From Clostridiales bacterium (GTDB lineage: Bacteria; Bacillota; Clostridia; Oscillospirales; Acutalibacteraceae), in the NCBI GenBank assembly GCA_012522615.1, contig JAAYKB010000073.1:1-8475 (forward strand): a stretch of 8,475 nucleotides of DNA. Direction: 5' to 3'. The notes beneath the pieces are model-generated. The model made no database searches. It worked only from the letters and a program-made list of their open reading frames with translations, and was not told the DNA's origin. Below, piece by piece: positions 1-5,667 of the stretch; the stretch's first letter is position 1; the number at the start of each line of letters is the position of its first letter. Position numbers and translations under genes: made by a program.

Positions 1-45
1 ATACATGTTTTAGACTTAGTGTATAACATAAAATTTACAAGCACA

Positions 46-74
46 TTGACAAATTATGTTTTTTATAGTACCTT
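46..74 (+). promoter_or_regulatory. Possible sigma-A promoter of the TM2 gene
   Basis: A perfect -35 hexamer TTGACA (46-51) is followed after 17 bases by TACCTT (69-74), which matches the -10 consensus at only three of six positions. The region is very AT-rich and lies 33 bases upstream of the start codon, so it is well placed. A better -10-like string, TATAGT (64-69), sits only 12 bases from the -35 box, which is too close. The -35 box is convincing and the -10 box is not. Confidence 0.35.
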
Positions 75-106
75 TACCTTAATATTTATATTACGGAGGG
101 GTACAT

Positions 107-304
107 ATGAAAAGTAAAACCACTGCGCTTTTACTCTCAATATTCCTCGGCGGACTCGGTGTTGACAGGTTCTATGTCGGGAAGGTCGGCACCGGCGTAC
201 TGAAGTTGCTGACTGGTGCAGGATTGGGGATTTGGTGGCTGGTAGATATTATTCTGATTGCCACTGGTAATTTCAAGGATAAGCAGGGCAATCCGCTTCA
301 GTAA
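107..304 (+). CDS. TM2 domain-containing small membrane protein
   Basis: This 65-residue protein is essentially one TM2 domain. Residues 6-17 form a first hydrophobic segment, followed by the family hallmark GGLGVDRFYVGK (residues 15-26, with the D-R-F-Y turn at 19-23), and then a second membrane segment at about residues 28-53. The tail is short and polar. TM2 proteins are small two-pass inner-membrane proteins whose biochemical role in bacteria is mostly unknown, so no function is assigned. The ATG start has a good ribosome binding site, GGAGGGG (95-101), five bases upstream. The gene is the only one on the plus strand, converges on the DUF975 gene and shares its terminator. The family call is firm. 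Confidence 0.9.
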   Translation: MKSKTTALLLSIFLGGLGVDRFYVGKVGTGVLKLLTGAGLGIWWLVDIILIATGNFKDKQGNPLQ

Positions 305-306
305 AG

Positions 307-341
307 AAAAACGGTCATCTGCAAGACAGATGGCCGTTTTT
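307..341. terminator. Bidirectional intrinsic terminator between the TM2 and DUF975 genes
   Basis: A 15-bp stem (307-321 paired with 327-341, one G-U wobble at 315/333) closes a five-base loop, CAAGA. The outer stem is an A-run on the left and a T-run on the right (337-342), so a transcript from either strand ends in a U-rich tail after a stable GC-rich hairpin. It begins two bases after the TM2 stop codon and lies 38 bases beyond the DUF975 stop on the minus strand. It should therefore end both converging transcripts. Confidence 0.88.
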
Positions 342-363
342 TATGCTCAAAACATGTAATTCG

Positions 364-375
364 CCTGCCGGCAGG
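364..375. repeat. 12-bp perfect palindrome after the DUF975 stop codon
   Basis: CCTGCCGGCAGG is a perfect palindrome four bases beyond the DUF975 stop codon on the minus strand. There is no T-run beside it, so it is not a terminator by itself, and the shared terminator lies just downstream. It could be a protein-binding site, part of a dispersed repeat, or chance. I see no second copy in this window. Confidence 0.4.
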
Positions 376-379
376 TAAA

Positions 380-1111
380 TCATCCGCCGTAGTTAGGAGG
401 TGGCGGCGGAGCCACCATTCCGAAATCCTCGGGACGCAGTACCCCTCTTTGCAGTGCATCATATTTCAGCGCTTCATATACACCCGCATGGGCTGTATAT
501 TGGTAGGGAAACACATAGACAATGCCAACCACCATACAGGTAATCACTGAAAGCATTGTCCACCCGAAATAACTCAGGTCGAACACAAAGAGATCGGCCT
601 TATGCCCGTATGTCATCCGCTTGCTAAGATTAATTGCCTGTGAGGCCGATAAATGGGGATATTCGCAAATGATGTAATCGGTCATGCTGTATGCATATGA
701 CATTACAATTCCCGGGATGATAAACAACAGGGTCCACAAAAACACATATATCCCTCTGAGCAGACCGGTGGTTACAAACGCCGAAAAATGCTTGAATCCC
801 GAAAACATTTCGCCGACCGGTACATTCTCGCCGCGCCAGTAGCGCAGGAACCAGCCTCTGGCCCCAATGCTGATGACATTTCCGACAAGAATTGTGTATG
901 CAAGTCCGAAGATGCCTAAGAACACCATTATCGGCAGCATTGCAATTGCTATTTCACTAAAATAACCGTCATCTTGGTTGAAACGAAACTGAAAGCCGCC
1001 GGAGACCGAGCCGCTCAAAAGGATTGATAAAAGAGCAACCGCAATGGCGCTGCCCATGCGTCCGGACATTCTCTGTTTTGCAAGGTTTTTAATATATGAA
1101 CGATTAAACAA
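380..1111 (-). CDS. DUF975 family multi-pass membrane protein
   Basis: This 243-residue integral membrane protein belongs to the Firmicutes DUF975 family. The N-terminus (R-x-x-I-K-x-x-AK...SG) and the long central signature from IPGIVMSYAYSM (residues 132-143) through EYPHLSASQAINLS (150-163), YGHKADLF (168-175) and LSYFGW (179-184) are typical. Hydrophobic segments lie near residues 21-35, 55-82, 113-140 and 178-202. The molecular function of the family is not established. The start is TTG, supported by a strong ribosome binding site (GAGGAGGG, 1119-1126) seven bases upstream. The C-terminus ends in a five-proline run and NYGG, an unusual cytoplasm-like tail. The gene lies 89 bases after the flotillin gene on the same strand with no obvious promoter of its own, so co-transcription is plausible. 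Confidence 0.88.
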   Translation of the reverse strand: MFNRSYIKNLAKQRMSGRMGSAIAVALLSILLSGSVSGGFQFRFNQDDGYFSEIAIAMLPIMVFLGIFGLAYTILVGNVISIGARGWFLRYWRGENVPVGEMFSGFKHFSAFVTTGLLRGIYVFLWTLLFIIPGIVMSYAYSMTDYIICEYPHLSASQAINLSKRMTYGHKADLFVFDLSYFGWTMLSVITCMVVGIVYVFPYQYTAHAGVYEALKYDALQRGVLRPEDFGMVAPPPPPNYGG

Positions 1112-1118
1112 AATATAA

Positions 1119-1126
1119 CCCTCCTC
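1119..1126 (-). promoter_or_regulatory. Ribosome binding site fixing the TTG start of the DUF975 gene
   Basis: GAGGAGGG on the minus strand stands seven bases before the TTG at 1111-1109. The translation from this codon reproduces the usual DUF975 N-terminus, so TTG is the likely real start. Confidence 0.75.
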
Positions 1127-1144
1127 AAACTTAAATCCTTATCT

Positions 1145-1174
1145 CTCCGAAACGGGCTTAAGCCCGTTTCGGAG
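1145..1174. repeat. 30-bp perfect palindrome between the flotillin and DUF975 genes
   Basis: The arm CTCCGAAACGGGC (1145-1157) is followed by TTAA and its exact inverse complement (1162-1174). The TTAA is itself palindromic, so all 30 bases are a perfect dyad. As RNA it gives a 13-bp GC-rich stem with a four-base loop. It lies 26 bases after the flotillin stop and 33 bases before the DUF975 start. No U-tract follows the hairpin on the minus strand. On the plus strand a TTTTT run occurs seven bases later, too far for a classical terminator. It may partly terminate, protect the upstream mRNA end, or bind a dimeric protein. Confidence 0.75.
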
Positions 1175-1200
1175 CAGGTGGTTTTTAACTGTTCCGGATA

Positions 1201-2670
1201 TTATTCCGAAAGCGTTTCGACGGACGTTTCGGCAGGCGGGACGGGGGATGTTTCAGCAGGTTCCGCAGGGACAGCGGGAGAACCCTCGATTTCCTTTCCG
1301 AGAAAAGCGGGAATCTGCAGCCCTGCCATCTTAAAGGTGTCGCTGAGCGGCGGGATGGCTTTCATGATACCGGACAGAAAGTTAGCAGTCGAAGAGTTAC
1401 CGTCCTTACCGCCCGCGCTGTCCCAGACCGTAATCTTGTCGATGTTTAGGTTTTTGACAGCCTCGACCTGAATCTTGACAAGCTCCTCAATCTTGTCAAC
1501 CAACATGAGCTGTACAGCCGAATCCGCGCTACCGCCGGCTGCCTTGACAAGGTTTGCAAAGCCCTCTGCCTGCTTGGACAGAACCTCCTGAACACCGCGG
1601 GCTTGAGCCTCCATCTTTGCAAAAATGGCGTCGGCTTCGCCTCGTGCGCGACGGCGTATCTGCTCGGCTTCGGCTTCTGCGGCAAGCTCCATACGTTCCT
1701 TTTCTATACGTGCCTTGACGATAACATCGGCCTGCTGGGTGGCAAGCTCGCGCTCGGCACGCGCCTTTTCGGCAAGCTGCTCTGCGGCATAGGCTTCCTC
1801 TTTTGCCTTTGCCTCCGCCAGTTTTTCGGCGGTTACCGCGCGGCGCAGGGCGTCTGCTTCCGCCTCGCGGCGGGTAGCGTCGGACTTGGCGACTTCCGCC
1901 TTGGATTTGTTTTCGCCGTCGACGGCCGCCGCATTTGCGGAGGCAACCGATATACGCTGGTCGCGAACCGCGTTGGCTTCACCGATGGAACCCTCGCGGT
2001 TGCGCTCGGCAACGCTGATACGGGCTTCGTTGATGGCCTTGGCGGCCGCTTCCTTACCCAAAGCCTCGATATACCCCGATTCGTCGCTTATGTCGGTCAC
2101 GTTTACGTTGATAAGCCGCAGACCAATCTTTTTCAGTTCGCCCTCAACACATGCCGAAACGGCTTCGAGAAACTTATCGCGGTCGGTATTGATTTCCTCT
2201 ATCGCCATGGTTGCGATGATAAGACGCATCTGGCCGAAGATAATGTCCTTGGCAAGCTCTTGGATTTCCGCAAGCTTTAACCCGAGCAGACGCTCTGCGG
2301 CGTTCTGCATGATGCCGGGTTCAGTGGAGATTCCGACGGTGAAACGCGAGGGGACATCAATGCGTATGTTCTGGCGGGACAACGCGCTTTTAAGATCGAC
2401 GCTGAGTGAAATCGGAGTTAGGTCCAGATACTCATAAGATTGAATAACCGGGACTATGAAGGCAGCGCCGCCGTGGATACATTTTGCCGACCGTGCGGTT
2501 CCGTCCTTGTTCTGCCCGACCTTACCGTAAATAACCATAATTTTATCGGATGGGCAGCGGCGGAAACGGGACAGAAACACCAGAATCAGGCTGAACAAGA
2601 GAACAATGCCTACTACAACGCCCATAAGGGCTGAGGGAGGTATGGATGCTGCAAGGATGGGGAAATTCAT
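1201..2670 (-). CDS. Flotillin-like SPFH/band 7 protein (FloT/YuaG type)
   Basis: This 489-residue protein has flotillin architecture. A membrane segment lies at residues 14-34 with basic residues after it (RFRR, 35-38). An SPFH domain at about 40-215 includes the GGAAFIVPVIQ motif (68-77) and VDLKSALSRQNIRIDV (91-106). A very Ala/Glu-rich coiled coil occupies about 205-365, and a flotillin C-terminal region carries LNIDKITVWDSAGG (408-421). It ends in a proline/alanine/glutamate tail (465-489). Flotillins assemble at the inner face of the membrane and scaffold membrane microdomains. A GTG nine bases further upstream is possible, but ATG at 2670 is preferred because AAGGAG (2679-2684) sits eight bases before it and would overlap the GTG. 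The NfeD partner gene lies 14 bases upstream, as in B. subtilis yuaF-yuaG. Confidence 0.93.
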   Translation of the reverse strand: MNFPILAASIPPSALMGVVVGIVLLFSLILVFLSRFRRCPSDKIMVIYGKVGQNKDGTARSAKCIHGGAAFIVPVIQSYEYLDLTPISLSVDLKSALSRQNIRIDVPSRFTVGISTEPGIMQNAAERLLGLKLAEIQELAKDIIFGQMRLIIATMAIEEINTDRDKFLEAVSACVEGELKKIGLRLINVNVTDISDESGYIEALGKEAAAKAINEARISVAERNREGSIGEANAVRDQRISVASANAAAVDGENKSKAEVAKSDATRREAEADALRRAVTAEKLAEAKAKEEAYAAEQLAEKARAERELATQQADVIVKARIEKERMELAAEAEAEQIRRRARGEADAIFAKMEAQARGVQEVLSKQAEGFANLVKAAGGSADSAVQLMLVDKIEELVKIQVEAVKNLNIDKITVWDSAGGKDGNSSTANFLSGIMKAIPPLSDTFKMAGLQIPAFLGKEIEGSPAVPAEPAETSPVPPAETSVETLSE

Positions 2671-2678
2671 AATTAACA

Positions 2679-2684
2679 CTCCTT
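2679..2684 (-). promoter_or_regulatory. Ribosome binding site deciding the flotillin start
   Basis: AAGGAG on the minus strand begins directly at the NfeD stop codon and lies eight bases before the ATG at 2670. It overlaps the in-frame GTG at 2679-2677, which rules that codon out as an efficient start. The overlap with the upstream stop suggests coupled translation of the NfeD and flotillin genes. Confidence 0.75.
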
Positions 2685-3305
2685 TTATTGTGATACTGTT
2701 TCATACAGGGGGGATACAATCAAAGTATTGCTCGGGGTTACCGAGACCACCTTGACCTGCTCGCCGTTTTTAACCGTGCGTTCATGGCAGACCGCGTCCA
2801 TTTCAAGATAACGCTCCTGCACAACAAGGGTTACCTTTCCATGGCCGTCCTTGGGTATGGTGAGATAAACCTCTCCGATCTGCCCGACGGCGTTTTGCAT
2901 ATCGAGATTGCCGCTTTGCTGGAGCTTAAAGGAAGCACGTATTATCAATGCAACGACAATCAGGGCGACAATCCCTGAGAGAAAGGCAAGCGCAAAGGCT
3001 ACTGGGGTTTGTGCACCCATATCAAGCGCTGCTACACCTGTCCACCCGAACATGGCGAGAAATGCGATGATTCCGCGTATGGTCAGTATTCGCAGTCCGC
3101 TTGCATGCGCCGCCTCCATGTCGTGAGACAGGTCATGGTCGCCCAACACATCTCCGTCGGAGTCGGCGTCAAAGTCAGCGTCGTGCCCGTCGCCAAGCCC
3201 GAACATCAGAAGTATGGTCTGAATCAGCAGGATAACGGTTGACGGTATGGCAATCATATAAAATATCTGCTGTGTGACAGGCAGTTCGTTCCACCAATTA
3301 AGCAT
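2685..3305 (-). CDS. NfeD-like membrane protein with OB-fold domain, flotillin partner (YuaF-like)
   Basis: This 206-residue protein has membrane segments at about residues 14-36, 73-95 and 101-122. A soluble C-terminal beta-rich domain (about 135-200, starting NAVGQIGEVYLTI and ending NTLIVSPL) fits the NfeD OB-fold. Short NfeD proteins of this kind, without a ClpP-like protease domain, are usually encoded beside flotillins and work with them at the membrane; B. subtilis YuaF is the reference. An unusual loop after the first membrane segment (residues 39-62) is packed with alternating Asp and His and looks able to bind metal. The ATG start has a strong ribosome binding site, GGAGG (3313-3317), seven bases upstream. 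I see no convincing sigma-A promoter or sigma-W type (TGAAAC/CGTA) promoter in the 149 bases upstream. Confidence 0.88.
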   Translation of the reverse strand: MLNWWNELPVTQQIFYMIAIPSTVILLIQTILLMFGLGDGHDADFDADSDGDVLGDHDLSHDMEAAHASGLRILTIRGIIAFLAMFGWTGVAALDMGAQTPVAFALAFLSGIVALIVVALIIRASFKLQQSGNLDMQNAVGQIGEVYLTIPKDGHGKVTLVVQERYLEMDAVCHERTVKNGEQVKVVSVTPSNTLIVSPLYETVSQ

Positions 3306-3454
3306 GTGTTTTCCTCCTTTCTATCTGCCGCCGTCCGGTTTTCACCGCCCGGCTGAAGATTTTTATTGTCATGTAAAGAAATTGGTACCCTCTTTAGTTT
3401 ATTATTCCTATTCGGAAAAAATATGCAGGCTGGTTGGGGCATGGGATAACATAG

Positions 3455-4051
3455 TTAAGAATCTGCGGCGCATCCCTCGCTTTTGACTGTGATGCAGTCC
3501 TCATAAATACCTGCCGCGCGCTGCATCAGCTTGGACGCGGCAACATTGAGGAGCATGACGTTCAACGCCGTATTCAGACGCTGAGAGGCATCCGGAACCG
3601 GACCCTGATAATCATAGAGAAGGGCATCTACCAAGGCGGAGATGGCGCCGGACGAAAGATTTCTCCCGACCTCCAGTTCAAAGATGGCGGAGCACAGCAG
3701 ACTGTACAGCCTTGTTTCGGGGATGATATCGTCGGTGCGGTCATCTACGCTTCCGTTGATATACCTGAGCAGGGTGACAATTTCCTCAAGCTGCATTGCA
3801 GGACGCAATAGGTTTATCAAAAGGATGCGCGCCACCTGAAGCTCCCCGTATTTTTTGTGCTCGGGCCTTGACACCCAGCCCCGCTTTACCCAATTCTGGA
3901 CGGTGCTCGCGCCCAGCCCCGTCAGCTCGGTAATCTGGGACAAAAGCAGACCGCCGGGAGAGACGGCAAAAATCGGGTCCAGAGCGGAAAATGCATCTGC
4001 CTTATCCTGGGTTGTAAACGGCAGGGTTGTTCCGGGCAGGTGTTCAGACAA
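3455..4051 (-). CDS. DUF1836 domain protein, putative MerR-like HTH regulator
   Basis: This 198-residue soluble protein has an N-terminal helix-turn-helix at about residues 36-58 (LSQITELTGLGASTVQNWVKRGWV). It is followed by a wing-like segment and the conserved stretch KKYGELQVARILLINLLRPAMQLEEIVTLLRYING (66-100), which resembles MerR-type DNA-binding domains and identifies DUF1836. The C-terminal half (110-185) is helical and probably serves dimerisation or sensing. DUF1836 proteins are thought to be transcription regulators; targets are unknown. The start is TTG with an excellent ribosome binding site (AAAGGAGGAA, 4058-4067). The gene has its own promoter containing a perfect 12-bp palindrome, which suggests autoregulation. 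It lies upstream of the NfeD/flotillin pair on the same strand, so it may control that block; this is inference. Confidence 0.85.
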   Translation of the reverse strand: MSEHLPGTTLPFTTQDKADAFSALDPIFAVSPGGLLLSQITELTGLGASTVQNWVKRGWVSRPEHKKYGELQVARILLINLLRPAMQLEEIVTLLRYINGSVDDRTDDIIPETRLYSLLCSAIFELEVGRNLSSGAISALVDALLYDYQGPVPDASQRLNTALNVMLLNVAASKLMQRAAGIYEDCITVKSEGCAADS

Positions 4052-4057
4052 AGGGTA

Positions 4058-4067
4058 TTCCTCCTTT
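4058..4067 (-). promoter_or_regulatory. Ribosome binding site fixing the TTG start of the DUF1836 gene
   Basis: AAAGGAGGAA on the minus strand has its GGAGG core (4060-4064) eight bases before the TTG at 4051-4049. No in-frame ATG lies near the N-terminus, so TTG is the best start. Confidence 0.72.
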
Positions 4068-4104
4068 CTTTAAGTTCAAGTGATTATTTGTAATGTTCAT
4101 TAGT

Positions 4105-4133
4105 ATTATATTACAGGTTCATATGAACTTCAA
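4105..4133 (-). promoter_or_regulatory. Sigma-A-type promoter of the DUF1836 gene
   Basis: On the minus strand TTGAAG (4133-4128) is followed after exactly 17 bases by a perfect TATAAT (4110-4105). The predicted mRNA start falls near 4098, giving a leader of about 45 bases before the TTG start. The spacer is occupied by a palindrome that would let a repressor or MerR-like regulator act here. Confidence 0.62.
4117..4128. promoter_or_regulatory. Palindromic operator candidate in the DUF1836 promoter
   Basis: GTTCATATGAAC is a perfect 12-bp palindrome lying between the -35 and -10 boxes of the DUF1836 promoter and touching the last base of the -35 box. Its position suits a dimeric regulator, either DUF1836 itself or another protein. 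It is not a LexA/DinR box, which would read GAAC-N4-GTTC in the opposite orientation. Confidence 0.5.
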
Positions 4134-4155
4134 TCACAAATTAACTGTAATTTTT

Positions 4156-4183
4156 ATGACGTATAGCTTAAAATCGCTATAAT
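4156..4183 (+). promoter_or_regulatory. Weak candidate promoter on the plus strand
   Basis: ATGACG (4156-4161) and a perfect TATAAT (4178-4183) are 16 bases apart on the plus strand, facing away from the DUF1836 promoter. An inverted repeat TATAGC/GCTATA (4162-4167 and 4176-4181) overlaps the spacer and the -10 box. The region is very AT-rich, so chance matches are likely. It would drive only a short transcript ending at the hairpin at 4242-4293. Confidence 0.25.
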
Positions 4184-4241
4184 TCTTAATTAACTCCCGA
4201 TTCCTCATCGCGTCTTGATTTTTCTAGGTATTTCGCAAGTT

Positions 4242-4293
4242 AACGCACCACAAATCCGCCCTGTCTGCTGACACGGCGGATTTGTGGTGCGTT
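4242..4293. terminator. Long hairpin beyond uxaC, probable transcript end
   Basis: The arm AACGCACCACAAATCCGCC (4242-4260) pairs perfectly over 19 bp with 4275-4293. The loop region carries a further four-pair stem (TGTC/GACA) closing a TGCT tetraloop, with a single C-C mismatch between the two stems. It begins six bases past the uxaC stop on the minus strand and probably marks the end of the uxaBAC mRNA. The tail after the stem is only weakly U-rich on the minus strand (GTTAACTT), while the plus strand gives GCGTTTTAG, a better terminator tail. Confidence 0.6.
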
Positions 4294-4299
4294 TTAGTA

Positions 4300-5667
4300 T
4301 TAAAAACCGAAATATGCTTTTGCATTACGATAACAGATGCCCTGAATAATGTCGCCAAGCGTGCCGTAATCCTCGGGATATTCGCCGTACTCCACCCATT
4401 CACCAATCAGATTGCAGAGTATGCGGCGGAAATACTCGTGCCGCGGGTAGGACACAAAGCTTCGGGAATCGGTCAGCATACCTATAAAGGTTCCGAGCAC
4501 GCCGAGGTTGGCGAGGGCTTTCATCTGGGCAACCATACCGTCGCGCTGGTCGTTGAACCACCATCCCGAGCCCAGTTGGATTTTCCCCCTAATCGGGGCT
4601 TTCTGGAAGTTCCCAATCATTGTGCCGAGGACATAATTATCCTTGGGATTAAGGGAATACATGATGGTCTTTGGCAGGGAATCGGCGACTTCCAGACTGT
4701 CAAGAAGCCTTGAAAGAGGCGCCGCGATACCGAGATCGTTTATCGAGTCAAATCCGGTGTCGGGTCCGAGCTTTTGAAACATCGGGGTGTTGTTGTTGCG
4801 AAGCGCGCCGATATGAAGCTGCATGGTCCAGTCCCGAGCGGCGTACTCTTTGGCGCAGAACTGCAGCATAGCGGTTTTAAAAATCTCGATCTGCTGCGGA
4901 TTTACAGGTTGCCCAGATATGGCAGTATCAAATACAGTCTTGGCGTCGCCCTCGGCAAAGGAAACAGCCTCGAGCGCGTGGTCGGACAGTCTGCATCCGT
5001 TCTGGTGGAAATAGTCGATTCGTTCCCTCAGCCATGTTTGCAGCTCCTCAAAGGTTGAAATCCCCTGCTGTTTTACATATGCCGCAAAGGTGTTTTTGCC
5101 GATATCAAGTGCCTTATCGGGGCGGAAGGTGGGTAACACCCGCACCTCAAAGCCTTCATCTAACAACTGTTTATGGTATTGCAGGTCATCCGCCGGATCG
5201 TCAGTGGTGCAGATCACCTCGACGTTTGAGCGGGTTATCAGTGAGCGGACATAAAAATCCTTGTCCGCCAGCATTTCATTGCCCTTCCTCCATATCCTTT
5301 CAGCCGATTCCGGCGAAAGGGTGTCGTCAATATCGAAATAACGCTTAAGTTCGAGGTGGGTCCAGTGGTACAGAGGGTTCCCGATGCATTGCGGCAGGGT
5401 TCCGGCCCACATTCTGAATTTGTCAAAATCGTCGGCATCGCCGGTGATGTATTTTTCGTCCACACCGCCCGCGCGCATGATCCGCCATTTGTAGTGGTCT
5501 CCGCCCAGAAGCAGCTCGGTCATGTTTTTGAATCGGTGGTTATCGGCAATCATCTGGGGATTGAGGTGGCAGTGATAATCGATAATCGGGATGTCCTCTG
5601 CATATTCATGGTAAAGCCGTTTTGCGGTGTTTGTCCTCAGCATAAAGTCCTTGTTGATAAAGCTCAT
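4300..5667 (-). CDS. uxaC: Uronate (glucuronate/galacturonate) isomerase
   Basis: UxaC converts D-galacturonate to D-tagaturonate (and D-glucuronate to D-fructuronate) in the cytoplasm. The 455-residue protein is full length, slightly shorter than the roughly 470 residues of E. coli and B. subtilis. Family landmarks appear in order: the metal-site motif DYHCHL (residues 30-35), GGDHYKWRIMRAGGV (55-69), GNPLYHWTHLELKRYF (96-111), TRSNVEVICTTDDP (145-158), LPTFRPDKA (178-186), QLHIGALRNN (283-292), GSGWWFNDQRDGM (366-378) and DSRSFVSYPRHEYFRR (400-415). Its ATG overlaps the uxaA stop codon (ATGA, 5664-5667), so the two are translationally coupled. The ribosome binding site (GGACGGGA) lies inside the uxaA coding end. 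It is the last gene of the uxaB-uxaA-uxaC operon. Confidence 0.97.
   Translation of the reverse strand: MSFINKDFMLRTNTAKRLYHEYAEDIPIIDYHCHLNPQMIADNHRFKNMTELLLGGDHYKWRIMRAGGVDEKYITGDADDFDKFRMWAGTLPQCIGNPLYHWTHLELKRYFDIDDTLSPESAERIWRKGNEMLADKDFYVRSLITRSNVEVICTTDDPADDLQYHKQLLDEGFEVRVLPTFRPDKALDIGKNTFAAYVKQQGISTFEELQTWLRERIDYFHQNGCRLSDHALEAVSFAEGDAKTVFDTAISGQPVNPQQIEIFKTAMLQFCAKEYAARDWTMQLHIGALRNNNTPMFQKLGPDTGFDSINDLGIAAPLSRLLDSLEVADSLPKTIMYSLNPKDNYVLGTMIGNFQKAPIRGKIQLGSGWWFNDQRDGMVAQMKALANLGVLGTFIGMLTDSRSFVSYPRHEYFRRILCNLIGEWVEYGEYPEDYGTLGDIIQGICYRNAKAYFGF

Noticed and set aside
101..112. GTACATATGAAA at the TM2 start matches the DUF1836 palindrome at 10 of 12 bases
   Set aside because: The match is produced mainly by the start codon and a following AAA in AT-rich DNA, it is not symmetric, and it lies after the ribosome binding site rather than in a promoter.
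1603..2437. Long plus-strand open frames (up to 225 codons) opposite the flotillin gene
   Set aside because: They lie antisense to a clearly recognisable flotillin, have no family-like sequence and no proper ribosome binding site. The alanine/glutamate-rich coding sequence naturally leaves the opposite frames open.
3405..3440. Terminator after the DUF1836 gene (ATGC/GCAT arms before a run of six T on the minus strand, and TTCC-N5-GGAA)
   Set aside because: Stems are only four base pairs with poor loops, too weak to call.
3306..3454. Promoter for the NfeD/flotillin genes, including a sigma-W type as in B. subtilis yuaFGI
   Set aside because: A TGAAAAC string is present on the minus strand near 3340 but no CGTA follows at 16-17 bases, and no good sigma-A pair is visible. 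I could not support a call.
5238..5465. Minus-strand open frame inside uxaC in another frame
   Set aside because: Overlaps the conserved uxaC frame completely and has no recognisable content.
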